From assembly GCF_004379255.2 (NCBI RefSeq), contig NC_056044.1, positions 4,752,001 to 4,816,000 on the forward strand: a stretch of DNA of 64,000 bases, in the 5' to 3' direction. This document shows, in pieces, positions 37,101 to 48,739 of the stretch (position 1 is the first letter of the stretch; every line of letters begins with the position of its first letter). Both the position numbers and the translations under genes were made by a program. The DNA comes from Salvia splendens (lineage: Eukaryota > Streptophyta > Magnoliopsida > Lamiales > Lamiaceae). Under the pieces are notes generated by a model. That model was not told the DNA's origin. It saw nothing but the letters and a program-made list of their open reading frames with translations, and did no database searches.

Positions 37101-40100
37101 TTTAACTAACAGAACTTCAAGCAATATTACCTTCTTCCATCTATACAAACAAATTTGTTCGAGTGAGATCCAATGAACAAATAGACATTACTTCCTCTGG
37201 AAACCACAAGAGGTGATGCATCAACACAAGAACCCATGTCAACTTTCCAGAGTTCTCGCATAAATCCTTTTCCATCTCCTGGTACAATGTTGGGCCCGAT
37301 ACTATTGCATAAGTAACTTCTGTCACATTGCCTTCCATGTGCGCTTTTGTTGCATCGACTAAACGAGCATTCAGTTTGCACTGCTGTGGGATTACACAAA
37401 CTATTGGTAGGGCTTTGTTTCTCCGAGGAACAGGCATTTGACTCTGTCTTTGACTTCTTGGTAGGATTATAAATGCCTCCATCAGTATCAGCCTGAATTA
37501 ACATTTTATTAGTCTTTTCAAGAAGAGTACTGGAAATACTTGATTCGCTTGATATAATCCTGCCTTCAGGCCTTCTGGAATCTATTTCCAAATCAGAATC
37601 AGTTTCCAGATGAGAACTGGGTGACAAAAGGGCCATTTGAAGCCTTGACGGAGTAGGGAAGGTGTATAGAAACTTCATATGGATTCCCAGCTTGAATGAG
37701 ACATAAGCTGCAGATATAGAATTACCGCCCATCAAAAAAAAATTGTCATCAGCTGAAACCTTCTCAACCATTAACACTTCAGAAAAGGCCTGAATATGGA
37801 AAAAATACATGAATATTAGGAAGTTTCATAGTAAGGAGGCTTAAAATTTATGTGATCTGCAAGGAGAACCTTTCTGATGACTTGAATGAGGTGGTCCTGA
37901 GGAATTTCTCCTATATCAATCCTGGATTGTTGGTCAGGAAGTGTTGAATCAGCTAATGAAAGGAAGTCAACCTTCCCTGAAGATGTCAAAGGAAGTGATT
38001 TGGTGAACATGATGTTGACTGGTATCATTATCCTTGGAAGCTTGCCCAGTAACCAATTTTTTAGGGCACTTTTTAAGAGTTTATCATGTTTGGCAGTTTT
38101 CTCCATCACCACATGAGCTTCAAGAAGTAAGAATTCTTCATCAACCTTGCGGGATAACACTGCTGCATCAGCTAAATCAGGATGATCTCGCAACGCACTC
38201 TCAATTTCCTCAAGACCAATGCGATGCCCACTAACCTTTACAATACGATCCTTCCTTCCTAGACAAACCAGATCGCCACTAGGGAGCTTTCTGGCAAAAT
38301 CACCAGTTTTATAGTAATGCTGAACTTTACATCCATTAGCATCATGTTCTGAAGTCAAAGTCATATCTGCTAAGGGCTTGAGATATGGATGGTCGAAGTA
38401 ACCTGCTGCAACACATAGTCCACCAACATATATCTCCCCTTCATGTGGAGTATTTTCACCATGAAGAACCACATCACAGTTAGACATAGGTAAACCAATT
38501 GGTACACTGGTTAGCACCTCCTTTTCCAGAAGCAGAGACAATCTTTTGCAGTCGAAGTACGTACAGTCACCTGTCACCTAAATTTGAAACACAAGTGCTT
38601 ATATCTGTGAGAACCAAGAGGTACAAAAAAAGAGGGGTGAACTGATATATAAATCCAGAATACAGAAGTTTTTTCTTGAGAACAAAGCAGTAAAAGGTGC
38701 CTGCAGTGGGTCCAAATGGCTGGAAAACATGCACATGCGAAATATAATTGGAATAGAAGGATTTATTGACGTATAATCAGCTTCCACATGCATACAGGAG
38801 AAAAACTGTATTTAGAAAATAATAAATATAGTTTTTAATTCAGAAAAATAACCTGATGTATACATCTTTTGGTTTATAAAGGTTAAACTGATGTATACAT
38901 CAGGACCAATCAGAAGCTTAAACAAGTACCAAGTTTTTCAGATCTAACCTCAGTGCTACCATAAAGATTCAATATCGAAGTCTTGGGTAGTGACTTCAGA
39001 AGCATATTGTACAAGGGAATATTCAGAACTTCACCACTTAGCACAAGTAACTTCAGTGAATCTTGAATTGCTGCTAATAATGGACCACGTAGAGAAGGAA
39101 GGATTGTCCCCATTAAGGACGGTACTGCTACAAATCTGCTAATGAAGTATCCCTGGAGGAAAGCTGCTTTTAAGTAGTAGTTCGCACACTCAAAATAATA
39201 ATATGTATAATTTAGCTGTCCGTTTGAATTGATCAGAGCATAATTTCGTTTTAGGAAAACCTAGTATATAAGTTTTATAATGTTACATCTCTCAGTTGTC
39301 CTAGAAGCAGAAGATGCAGATTCTATACACTTCCCTACACCTAGATTGCCAATAATATAATATGCATATCAAGAAATAAAGAACGGGTGTAACCAACTAA
39401 CTATGGAGAACTAGACACATTCTACGGTTCTACCACTACAACTCTTCAGCGACAATCAAATTTGTTGCCATTATCACTATACGGCATTCAGTAACATAGT
39501 GGTTTTCAGTTGGTTCTCGCGTCAAGCATTATAAACATCACTTTGCAGCACATCATTTAAAATGTACCTGTAAAAAGTCTACAATACAAAATACATTTTC
39601 TTTTAGCTGACTGAAAGGAGGTATCACCAACGTACAAGGAGAGAGTATCGATCCAAGAAACTCTTGTATGTGATCAATGAAGCTTATTGATGTTTTGAAA
39701 AGCACAACATCTCCTTCGTGTAGAGGATACATGTCTTGCATCCATAAAAACCGATTAAGAAGACCTACAATAATTTCGTTCTGCCATGAGAGCACTGGCG
39801 TGGGTGAACAAATTAAATGATCTAGACTTGTCACAATTATCTGAAAATATATACTATTGAAACAGAGGACCTCATACTTAACAATAAGGAAATTGACATG
39901 AATGCTCACCTATTTCAGTGCCACATACACCTTTAGGTTTTCCAGTAGATCCTGAAGTATACATCAAGTAACAGAATGATCTTAAGCTTTCATTTTCACA
40001 AGGCCAACCCAATATTAAACGAGACTGTCTATTAATGCTCTCCTTCACAGAAAAAGACAAAACAGGAATTCGTCCTTCATCAACAAGCCATTCTGATGAA

Positions 40101-41280
40101 TCAAGCCTGTGACAACTATTCCCCTCGATTGACTTATCAGTCCCAATGACTAGATCAGCTTTTGAATATGATAATAGTGACAATATCCTTTCGTTCGGCC
40201 AACTGGGATCAAGAGGCATGAATGCTTCCCCGCATCTTAAAATCGAAAGGACAGCGACAATGTACTCCACGGATGGCTCCATATATATTCCTACCACTTT
40301 TGGAATGTGCATGTTCCTAGTCTTAGTTGGCTGTTGTACGCTTTGACTTGAGCTTTCCAAATATTCAGAAATGTGTACAGACTTGTCTCTTACAATATTA
40401 ACTGAAAAACATTCAAATATAAGTATAATATCCAATTAAAATTATACAAGTCTGCTAGACAATATCCCTGTACAAAAAAAAATCAGATATAGGATGTTAA
40501 AGTTTATGCCAGTTTCAGGCTTTTGGAGGCTCCATATTATCCTCCCACGTCTTCTGATTAACTCAGTTGGCTACATGACAATGTTTACTCAAAGCATTAC
40601 AACTTCAAGCGCCAATTGCTAAGCACTACTTCCAGAGATGTAAATCCATGCCATCCTTTTAAAATAGATAACATGGCATAAAACCGGTTATGGCTTCTAA
40701 TTACTCTTTCTTCTCAACACGTTTCCTTGTCTAATTTACTCTTAATCCGGCAACAAAATGTTCCTACCTCAAATTTATCCAAATGATCCGCTGCAATTTG
40801 AAAAGAACAATCATCTCAAAATTCCAGACGTAGCTTGGGAAATTATGCTAAGAAATACTATATCTTCTTCAATTAACCAGAGTAGTGTAGCAAAAATAGC
40901 TCACTTTAGTAAAGAAAATACTTAGTGCTAGAGCAAACAGATAACATCGCTGGTCTAAAACATTCGCCTATACCTGAACGAGGTATGATCAAAGACGGCT
41001 TAGTGGTGCCGTCGAGAACTCGCCTTAGCCGCCAACTGAGATTTTCGACGGCGGAGAGCATATCGGAGAATGTGAAGTGCTCGTCGCCATCATAAAGCGG
41101 AGGTCGGGATTCCGCGGTGGCGAATTTGGTACTATTGGCAGCTGGTTGCGCGGAATCGCGGGCAATTGAGGACGCGTGTATAACGGCTATCTTGTTGGGG
41201 GATTTAGAGGCGGCTTTATAGAACTCGTGCGATATGCAGCACGGCGACCTCCTGCAGTCCGCCGCTCCGGCGCCGGACAT
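31191..41280 (-). CDS. AAE19: AASDH/AAE19-type acyl-activating enzyme: adenylation + carrier + PQQ-like propeller
   Basis: Seventeen exons with consistent phases (41280-40974, 40401-39910, 39764-39568, 39152-38949, 38577-37870, 37789-37131, 36646-36571, 36475-36389, 35651-35608, 35235-35127, 33798-33739, 33143-33059, 32768-32704, 32047-31988, 31782-31738, 31561-31452, 31383-31191) give 1166 aa. The AMP-binding domain shows [13 protein letters not shown] (about residue 250), YKTGD (about 490) and the catalytic-lysine motif [10 protein letters not shown] (K602). A carrier domain has [10 protein letters not shown], with the Ser near 660 as phosphopantetheine site. The C-terminal third is repeated beta-propeller blades ([63 protein letters not shown]). 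This is the architecture of animal AASDH and Arabidopsis putative acyl-activating enzyme 19. The family activates a carboxylic or amino acid as an adenylate and probably loads it on the carrier arm; the plant substrate is not known to me. Intron 8 contains a Stowaway MITE. Confidence 0.94.
35832..36096. mobile_element. Stowaway MITE in intron 8 of the AAE19-type gene
   Basis: Begins TACTCCCTCCGTCCATGATT and ends GCGGACGGAGGGAGTA. The outer ~25 bp pair as terminal inverted repeats (ATTAAATGTC / GACATTTAAT inside the Stowaway consensus). It is 265 bp, TA-flanked and non-coding, between exons 36475-36389 and 35651-35608. Confidence 0.9.
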
Positions 41281-41887
41281 TTTAATTTCGAGTAACCGGA
41301 GAGAAAGGTTTCAAGTTCAAAGTCTAGGATTAGATTAAAAATCTAAAGTAAAAAAATTACTCCTACTACTCAAATTTATTACAGCATCCATCCAATTCAA
41401 CTTATTAAGAAATTCAAGTACTAACTTTATTTGAATCATGTAATATTTGAAATTTAATTATTTATTACTACTAATTTTTAAAATATCGATCATTTAAATG
41501 TGTTGAAATAAATATTAATAAAAAAATTATAAACAGGAAAGGAAAGTAGTATGATTATATTGTAAATATGGGTATTCGGTTTGTAAAATTGTATCTAATG
41601 ATTAAATATGTAGTGTGTTTGGTTCATGAGATTCAATATCACAATTCAACCCTAGATGAATAATCATAAGATAATTAATCATAGTTAATCACCTATGACT
41701 AAAATAATCTCACAATTCAATCCTAGATTACATCTTGTTATTATTTTATCTAGGAAACCGAACACCATGTCTAGTTAGATTTTGTGATTTGTAATAGTTA
41801 TCGGGTTTTTTTGATAAATTTTGAAATCCTGACGTGACACGTGAATAGTATATGTCTGTGGCTTACATTATGGCTAACCAAATATTG

Positions 41888-42117
41888 CTCCCTCTGTTCT
41901 ATAATAGTGGAGTCATTTTGTCATTTTAGTACTACATTTTATAGTAGTGGTGTCATTTCTCTTTTTTAGTCAACACATCTCACTTATTTTACTATCTGTT
42001 CGTCTTTCTACCCTTTTTTATTTTCTTTCTTTACTTAACTCGTTTAACACAATTTTTCTTAAATTGCGTGTCGAAAAGAAAAAATGCACATTTACTATAG
42101 AATGGGGGGAGGAGTAC
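41888..42117. mobile_element. Stowaway-like MITE
   Basis: Left end gctccctctgttctataata, right end tactatagaatggggggagga; the ends are imperfect inverted repeats of the Stowaway type. About 230 bp, non-coding. Confidence 0.7.
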
Positions 42118-42239
42118 TAAGAAACTCAATATCGTAAGTAATATGTATGAGATTTGATCCTCATTTAAATTGTGTACAGTACATGTTAATATTGCACAAT
42201 TTAGATTAAAAAAAAGAAGTTCAAAGAATATAAAAATAT

Positions 42240-42385
42240 TACTCCATCCATCCCATAATAAGAGCACATTTGGTGTGGGCACAAGTTTTAAAAAATATAA
42301 ACAATAGTAGATTGAAAAAGTTAGTGAAATGTGAGACATACTTATGGTGGTAAAAATTAAATAACTTTTATTATGGGATGAACTA
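42240..42385. mobile_element. Degenerate Stowaway-like MITE
   Basis: Starts TACTCCATCCATCCCATAAT. The right end contains attatgggatgaact, a decayed inverted copy. About 146 bp. Confidence 0.55.
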
Positions 42386-43555
42386 AAATAACAAAATATG
42401 ATTGTTATTATAAAATGGATGAAATAGATTATATAGAAGATATAAATGATAGTAATTGTGAAATGGATGAAGTAGATTATTAGTGAAATTGCACTACTAT
42501 TCTATTCTTGCTAGTTGTTGCCGCCAGGAGCTAGCAAGGGGCGCAAATGCCTCACTTCCAATTTTCTCACATATATATACAATATTTATTATACAGCTTG
42601 TTTATTTTAATTTCTTACTAATTGTCTCTTTTAAATCTCTTAATTTTGCCAATATAAATTCCTGATATCATCCATGGTTGCAACTGTGTTCAAGATACAA
42701 TGATCACCTGCATTCAAATAATTAACATACATGCTCGCTGCTCTAATACAGCTTACGAAGCACCCGTTATATTTGCTAGTTATATTTGGGTCTTCAAATT
42801 AATAATTTCTTTATATAAAGTATAAACGGTTATTGTTTATTAGAAAAAAAATACTACTTCTATTTGATTAAAGTTTGAATTTTTATAATTCTACAAAGTA
42901 GTAATAAATTGCAATTTATTAACAATGATTGTTGATAAACCTGAAATTTGGTTAAATTATGGTCCATCCTACAACTTTAAAAATTAGTTTGGAAAATCAT
43001 GAAGTTTGGATTTTTCACCATTTTTCGTAGCATAAATACCACGTAGGTCTACGTGTAATATACTGTTGACGTTTTTTAACAACACAACTTTGTACTAGTA
43101 TTATTTATGAATAGAGGTGTTTGTTTAAATTATTGACATAAAATTTCTTAATTGCTATATCAGTTACAAATTTATCGAAAACATCATTTTTTTAATAATT
43201 TAATCATCTCTTAATTTTTTTTTTATCTAACTGAATGAGTCTTTATAATTAGTTGGGCTGAGAGGATAGGGCTTATAAGGGAAGGAAACTATGGTCAACA
43301 ATAATTTATCCATTTATTCCATACCACATACTTCAATGCTTCAAGTAAGAGTATTTATTTATCATCAACTACATTATGGGCCTCATCCACGAACCGCTAT
43401 CATAATGTATTTTTTAGGTTGGAATCGAAACCCACGGTTAAGACATGTTTTTATTAAATTATAATATAACTGAATAAGGATATGTTACCATTAATTTTGC
43501 TTGTATACATTTATAGTACAAACGTAATGTAGGTTGGGTTAACACGATAACCACA

Positions 43556-43757
43556 ACTCCCTTCATCCCACTCAAGATGGTCACATTCTTGAGTGGCACG
43601 GAATTTTATGTGGAATAATTATTTATAATAAAGTAGAGTGAAAAAAATGATTGAATATTTTAATAGGGAGAGAAAAATGAGGGATTTAATTCCAAATATA
43701 AAAAGTGAATATACAAACTAAAAAGGAAGATGACATCTTAAATGGGACGCATGTACT
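43556..43757. mobile_element. Stowaway-like MITE
   Basis: Left end actcccttcatcccactcaa, right end cttaaatgggacgcatgtac; these are imperfect inverted complements. About 200 bp, non-coding. Confidence 0.6.
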
Positions 43758-43887
43758 ATCATTAAAATTGACAAAATTGCATTCAACTAAATAAAAGCTA
43801 CTTAAACAGATTTGAGTGAATTAAGTTGTATTTAGAGTGTGTTATATTGTTTGTTTATCAATGAAATGTTGTGTGTTGAGGTTGTGA

Positions 43888-45507
43888 GAGCATCCATAAT
43901 AAGAATAGCTCAGTCATAGTCTAGCCATAAACTCCTTCTGCCACATTATCAGCACTAAAAATCCTCCTACCACATCATCAAAACAAGCAAATAGTCCAGC
44001 AATAGCCTAGCAATAGTCTAGCCACATCATTCAAAATTATATAAAACAAATAATTAACAATCACAAAAAATACGGAATTAAATTTACGACACAGTTACGA
44101 GAAAATTCAATTATATTATTAAAATTAAAAAAGTACATTAATTAAAAAAATTACATTAACTTTAAAAAAAAGGTACATTAAAAAATTATAAAAAAAGAAG
44201 GTACATTAAAAAAATTACATAATTAAAAAAAACTAACACCGTGCAGTCCTCCGCGCCCACAACTTTTCAATTAAATCCTTTTGTAGTCGAATATGAGCAT
44301 TCACTTGGCGCAAGTCGGCATGTGCTTGGAGGCGGCCGGCTTCATCGTGAGGTACCCTGCTTCGTACGTTGGGGGCGGCCACGTCGTGGCTTGGACCTGC
44401 TTCATTATCGTCGTTCGCCCAACTAGTCAGTTGTACACCTTCATCTTCGACAATCATGTTGTGCATGATAATACAGGCGTACATTATATCGGTAATGCAG
44501 TCGACATGCCACAAACGCGTTGGACCCCTAATTGCCACCCATCGAGATTGGAGCACACCAAATGCGCGCTCCACGTCCTTACACGCCGACTCCTGCCGTT
44601 CCGCAAAGTAGGCCTTCATCTCATCGGATGCGCATATGATCGTCTTCACAAAGACGGGCAACCTAGGGTATATCCCATCCGCCAAGTAGTAGCCCATATA
44701 ATGCCGGTTGCCGTTGGTGACAAAACTGATGGCCGGACCGACGCCCTGGCACTGCTCGTTGAAAAGGAGCGACGAGTTGAGGACGTTGAGGTCGTTGTTC
44801 GACCCGGATATCCCAAAATACGCATGCCAAATCCACAGCCGATAATCAACTACGGTCTCGAGGATCATAGTGAGATTCTTTCCCTTGTAGCTGGTCGTGT
44901 AGAACCCCTTCCAGGCAGCATGACAGTTCTTCCACTCTCAATGCATACAATCTATGCTGCCTAACATACCCTAGAACCCATGCTTCTCCCCGTGCATCTG
45001 CATCAACTCCTGGCAGTCTTCAGGGGTAGGGCTTCGAAGGTACTGATCACGGAATATTTCAATTACGCACTGACAGAAATACTTCATACATTCAAGGGCA
45101 GTCTCTCACAGATGTGGAGGTACTCTGTAACAGCCGGTCTATCTCACGGGACGTATAGACCTCCAACGCTTCGTTCATTCGTCGTTCATACTCCTCAGCA
45201 TCCCCACCACTACTACCACTCGCGCTACTCATTTCGCGTTGTTGCTCTTGTACATAAATTAAGATAGAGAGAATACTCGTTAAAACAAGCGGTGCAAATG
45301 AAAATGACGTGAAAATCGCGTATATATAGTGTTTCGAAAATTAAATAAAAAAAATCCGCTCGCCGATCCGGAGCCTACAATGGCAACCAGCGCATCGGCC
45401 AGCGCTCGGAAATCGGCGCGCGCTCACCGATTTTTTCACCGAAATTCGATTAGCCGGTTACAATGGTTCGGCGAGCGGAGCGGCTAGCTCCGTCATTGTG
45501 GATACTC
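43888..45507 (-). mobile_element. PIF/Harbinger element, internally deleted
   Basis: Ends GAGCATCCATAAT and (reverse complement of the right end) GAGTATCCACAAT are inverted repeats. The right flank is TAA and the left TGA, close to the TWA target of PIF elements. The paralogous sequence at 49240-49335 looks like the uninterrupted site, supporting these borders. It carries a broken transposase on the minus strand. Confidence 0.8.
44233..45232 (-). pseudogene. PIF/Harbinger (ALP1-like) transposase, broken
   Basis: Starts at ATG 45232 with an acidic Ser/Gly-rich N-terminus. After the LLQS codons the sequence jumps to the part matching 'ctccacatc' of the related copy at 52.7 kb, so about 350 bp is deleted with a frame change. 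The DDE nuclease domain is then readable: GSIDCMH (first Asp), a TGA at 44940-44938 in place of the conserved Trp, WKNC, SGSNNDLNV (second Asp), GYYLADGIYP, and KDVERAFGVLQSRW (Glu). It ends at 44233. No longer functional. Confidence 0.88.
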
Positions 45508-45510
45508 TAA

Positions 45511-45577
45511 AGGAAACTGCTCAACTAATTGGAACTTGAAAGTACATTTCAAGTTAGTTGGTGAAAGCGAATATGTG
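45511..45577 (+). repeat. Dispersed repeat, copy flanking the 43.9-kb PIF element
   Basis: The sequence containing aagtacatttcaagttagtt and tgaaagcgaatat recurs at about 49270-49335. It is the right flank of the PIF insertion at 43888-45507. Confidence 0.75.
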
Positions 45578-45680
45578 AGAGGTACGTGTCACCTTCTATT
45601 TTCAATTCAACTTATCTATTAAGTACAAATTGAAGAAAAAAAATGATGTGATAAAGTTCCAAATCACTCCAAACCTCTAA

Positions 45681-46590
45681 GAGTGTCCACAATGGTGGCC
45701 CTCAAGGGCCACTAAAGTTGACCCGGCTATCAAATGTGGCTCTCCTGGGTTCTCCACAATAGTAAATAACAAGGGCCACGAAATGTGGCCCGCTCCAAAA
45801 TAAAAATTAATTAATTTACTTTTTTTAATGATATTTTATAATTTAACTACAATAAATTTTATTAGACTATAATATATGATATTTATAATTTTAATTAAAA
45901 TAAAATAATTTGGATTGTAAAAAAAAAAAAATCACAACCTAACCAAAAAAAAGTTTAACAAGAACTTCGTTGTATTATATTAAAATGAGAAAATTATACA
46001 ACGGAATTTTTCTAGTTTAAAAACAACAACCCGAAAACACATATCACTCTGCGACACTCCTTCTACGGTTCCAGACCTCTTCAACCAAATCAGTCTGCAG
46101 TGTTGTAGTCTTCCATCAACCGGCGGTCAGCCCCGGCATGGTCACGGTCGATATACAGCCGATGATAGAACGGCCGAGGGACTGCCACCGCCACCGCCTC
46201 CGCCTCGTCAGCTTCATGTTGCACCGCTGCAACCAGGTTTTGGAACTCCAGATCTACCGCTTCTTGGTACCGTTCATCGTCGGAATCCATATTTCAGAAG
46301 TTGAATTAAAATAGATTGGAAAGAGTGGTGTTTGAATTGAGATAGAAAAATGGAGGAAAAATGACGTGTATTTATAAAAAAAAAAAGCAAAAAAAAAAAA
46401 AAAAATCGGTGGCTGGGCCACGAAATGCGGCCCGCTGCAGTGGTGGGCCGCGGAACACACGGTTGAGCCGCGTGAAGGCCGCGGCCGCGGCTCCCTCTCG
46501 GCTCTCGGCTCCCAGCCACCGATCGTGGCTCTCTGCAGTGGGGGCCGCGCACCCGAGCCACGGGCCGCGGCTCTCCCACTGTGGACACTC
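45681..46590. mobile_element. PIF/Harbinger deletion derivative (MITE) with TAA target duplication
   Basis: Bounded by GAGTGTCCACAATGG and the inverted copy of GAGTGTCCACAGTGG. The 3-bp direct repeat TAA on both sides (45678-45680, 46591-46593) is the PIF target duplication. It is 910 bp with GC-rich subterminal repeats ('gggccgcgg'-type words). The only coding trace is a 66-codon minus-strand frame (46290-46090) with FYHRLYIDRDHAGADRRLMEDY, matching the N-terminal region of PIF transposases. The catalytic domain is gone. Confidence 0.9.
46090..46290 (-). pseudogene. N-terminal remnant of PIF/Harbinger transposase
   Basis: 66 codons from ATG 46290. The segment RLYIDRDHAGADRRLMEDY aligns with RRAVIERDHVAAHQRLYEDY of the copy at 52.4 kb and TYIHRNREEAAVRLVRDYF of the copy at 55.3 kb. 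The DDE region is deleted. It may still be a small peptide frame, but nothing suggests function. Confidence 0.7.
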
Positions 46591-47015
46591 TAAGCAATTA
46601 CACCTTATATTTGATGGATGTAAAACGTCGAATTAAGTATTAAGATTAACTTGAAGGCTTTAATTTAAGGCCTCCATAAATTCATGTATGTGTATCACTT
46701 ATTTTCTGTTTTTGCACCTTAATTATTTAAATAGTTAACTTACTGGCCAAGTTTTCCTCAATCTATACTGATTTTATTATTTCTATATCAATCTTTGGAA
46801 TTTTTCAATGTTATCCCAATGTTTAATCATTGTGTCAGTTATATCTCGGTCTTTTAATTTTAATAATACTAATTAAAAAACCTGTATCGATTTTATTATC
46901 AAAATTTCAGTACTCCGATTATACATATGTGACATGTGGTGTAATTAAAAGTGGGCTTATAATATTGTTATGAAATAGTACTAAGTTATAGGAGTATACA
47001 AAGGTATTAATATTA

Positions 47016-47505
47016 TTAGAGGTGAGCAAAAAAGCGAAAACCGAATATCCGAACTGAGCCAAACCGAAATTTTGAAATTCGGTTCGGTTAAGTTTTAAAA
47101 ATACAAAAATTTCAATTTTTCGGTTCGGTTCGGTTCTGTTCGGGCGAAAAAAATCGAAAAACCGAAAAATTGAATTATATTTTAAATGTAATATTATATA
47201 TATTTATTCTATTAATTTAATATATTATATCATACATATAATATATAATCTTTTAATATATTTTATATAATATGTATTAGATATATTCTATTAATTTTAT
47301 ATTATATATTTATATTCTATTAGTATATATAAATAAAAAAATTATATATATATATATATATATTAATATATATTATTTTTTTGTTTTTGTTCGGTTTTCG
47401 GTTTTTCGGGTTCGGTTCGGTTTGAATTTTGAACTAAATTCGGTTTTTCGGGTTTAGTTCGGTTTTGACAAAAAATCGAACCGAAATCCGAATACTCACC
47501 CCTAA
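47016..47505. mobile_element. hAT-like non-autonomous element rich in cggttcggtt repeats
   Basis: Ends ttagaggtgagcaaaa and the inverse of ttaggggtgagta. Both arms carry runs of 'accgaa' / 'ttcggttcgg' and pair with each other across an AT-rich core that includes a (TA)n tract at about 47343-47363. The GGGGTGAGCA-type end resembles plant hAT MITEs. Flanking 8-mers (taatatta, atatttta) do not match well, so the family call is tentative. Confidence 0.5.
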
Positions 47506-47986
47506 ATATTTTACTTTAGTTTTTATTTTTTGAAAAGAACTGCCTAAAATTGATTGATAAATACAAATTCTAAAGGCATGATAAATTGATATATTAAAAA
47601 GGTTAGGCTATAATCAATATAATAATTAAATACTGTGATAAAATAAAACTGGAAAAATTCAAAAGTTGTAATAAAACTGATAAAATCACCAAAGGTGATA
47701 GCTTGCATTATTTACCTACTCTTAATTATCATTCAAACCTAAAATTAATTAATATCAACTCATTAATCATACCAAAATTATGAGACGTTTCCACAAAAAC
47801 CAATGAGCTAATCAGTTTGCATTGTGTAAAAATAATTGGGAAATCGAAACTGAAACTAAAAACAAATGTATTCCTTTTAATTTTTGTTGTGTTAATTAAT
47901 AAATAGGAGTATGTACAAAATGAAAAATGATCATGCATGTTCGTTCAATCATAAAAATAAAATAATTACAGATTGGCTTTGTATGT

Positions 47987-48739
47987 TCATGCGAAATTCA
48001 ATCCCCTCGAAGATCGACATCTATTCCTCCCCAAATCATCACCAAAATCCCCCTTCGAAACCCTAACATCCCCCAACGAAACCGATCTTCTCATACGCCT
48101 CGCACCATTTTCTTCTTCCGCATTCCGATTCGGACTCTTCGGCACTTCCTGCTCCTCCTCCTCCACCACCACAATCACCTCACGCAATTCGCAAGGATCC
48201 GAATCCACCGGCGGAGAGGCGGCGACGACGGCGGCTCGGCACAAGGGGCAATTGGAGTGCGATTTCAGCCACGCGTCGATGCACGGCACGTGGAATGCGT
48301 GGCCGCATTTCGGCAGCAGCCTCAGCCGCTCCTCTTCCTCGAACTCGCTCAAGCACACCGCGCACTCTGCCGCCTCGATCAGCCCCTCCGCCCTCCGGTA
48401 CCTTCGCACCGCGATCGACCTGATCGCCGCCTCCTCCAGCCCGATCGCCGCCGCCGCAGATTGCCACTGATTACCCGCCGGAGGATACTCGGCGTCGCCT
48501 GATCGGGCTCTGGTGCAGTACCTGGTGACGATGGTGTAGTAGCTGACGAGGACGAAGGCGCTGACGAGGACGCCGATTACGGCGATGATGAGAGGCGTGA
48601 AAGGGGAGGTGGAGGCGGAGTCCGGCGGCGGAGGCTGAGGGAAGATGAAGTAGCAAAATTGGGGGCAGTAGATGCTGCACATTCCTAGTGAGCAATCCTT
48701 GTAGTTGTATGGCGTCCATGAACTCTGATCCGATCCCAT
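47987..48739 (-). CDS. ATL-family RING-H2 E3 ubiquitin ligase (ATL51/52-like)
   Basis: Single exon, 250 aa, ATG 48739 to stop at 47987. The N-terminus [20 protein letters not shown] with a [10 protein letters not shown] cysteine cluster recalls ATL51/ATL52. One hydrophobic segment (about residues 47-71, [20 protein letters not shown]) is the membrane anchor. [11 protein letters not shown] stretch stands where ATLs have the GLD motif (Asp replaced by Glu). The RING-H2 domain has C126, C129, C145, H147, H150, C153, C164 and C167, with the [15 protein letters not shown] ending that contacts the E2. The tail is acidic then basic. ATLs ubiquitinate membrane or signalling proteins; the substrate cannot be read here. 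GC content in the gene is much higher than in flanks, common for intronless ATLs. Confidence 0.95.
   Translation of the reverse strand: MGSDQSSWTPYNYKDCSLGMCSIYCPQFCYFIFPQPPPPDSASTSPFTPLIIAVIGVLVSAFVLVSYYTIVTRYCTRARSGDAEYPPAGNQWQSAAAAIGLEEAAIRSIAVRRYRRAEGLIEAAECAVCLSEFEEEERLRLLPKCGHAFHVPCIDAWLKSHSNCPLCRAAVVAASPPVDSDPCELREVIVVVEEEEQEVPKSPNRNAEEENGARRMRRSVSLGDVRVSKGDFGDDLGRNRCRSSRGLNFA

Larger units (their letters stand above)
41281..43887. other. Intergenic with several MITEs
   Basis: AT-rich DNA upstream of the AAE19-type gene. No gene found; three MITE-like elements are listed separately. Confidence 0.6.

Noticed and set aside
44293..44964. 223-codon plus-strand frame opposite the PIF transposase (also 52874-53557 and 54391-55221)
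   Set aside because: Mirror frames produced by GC-rich transposase codons; no protein family resemblance.
48180..48467. Arg-rich 95-codon minus-strand frame inside the ATL gene
   Set aside because: Alternative frame of the GC-rich ATL coding region.
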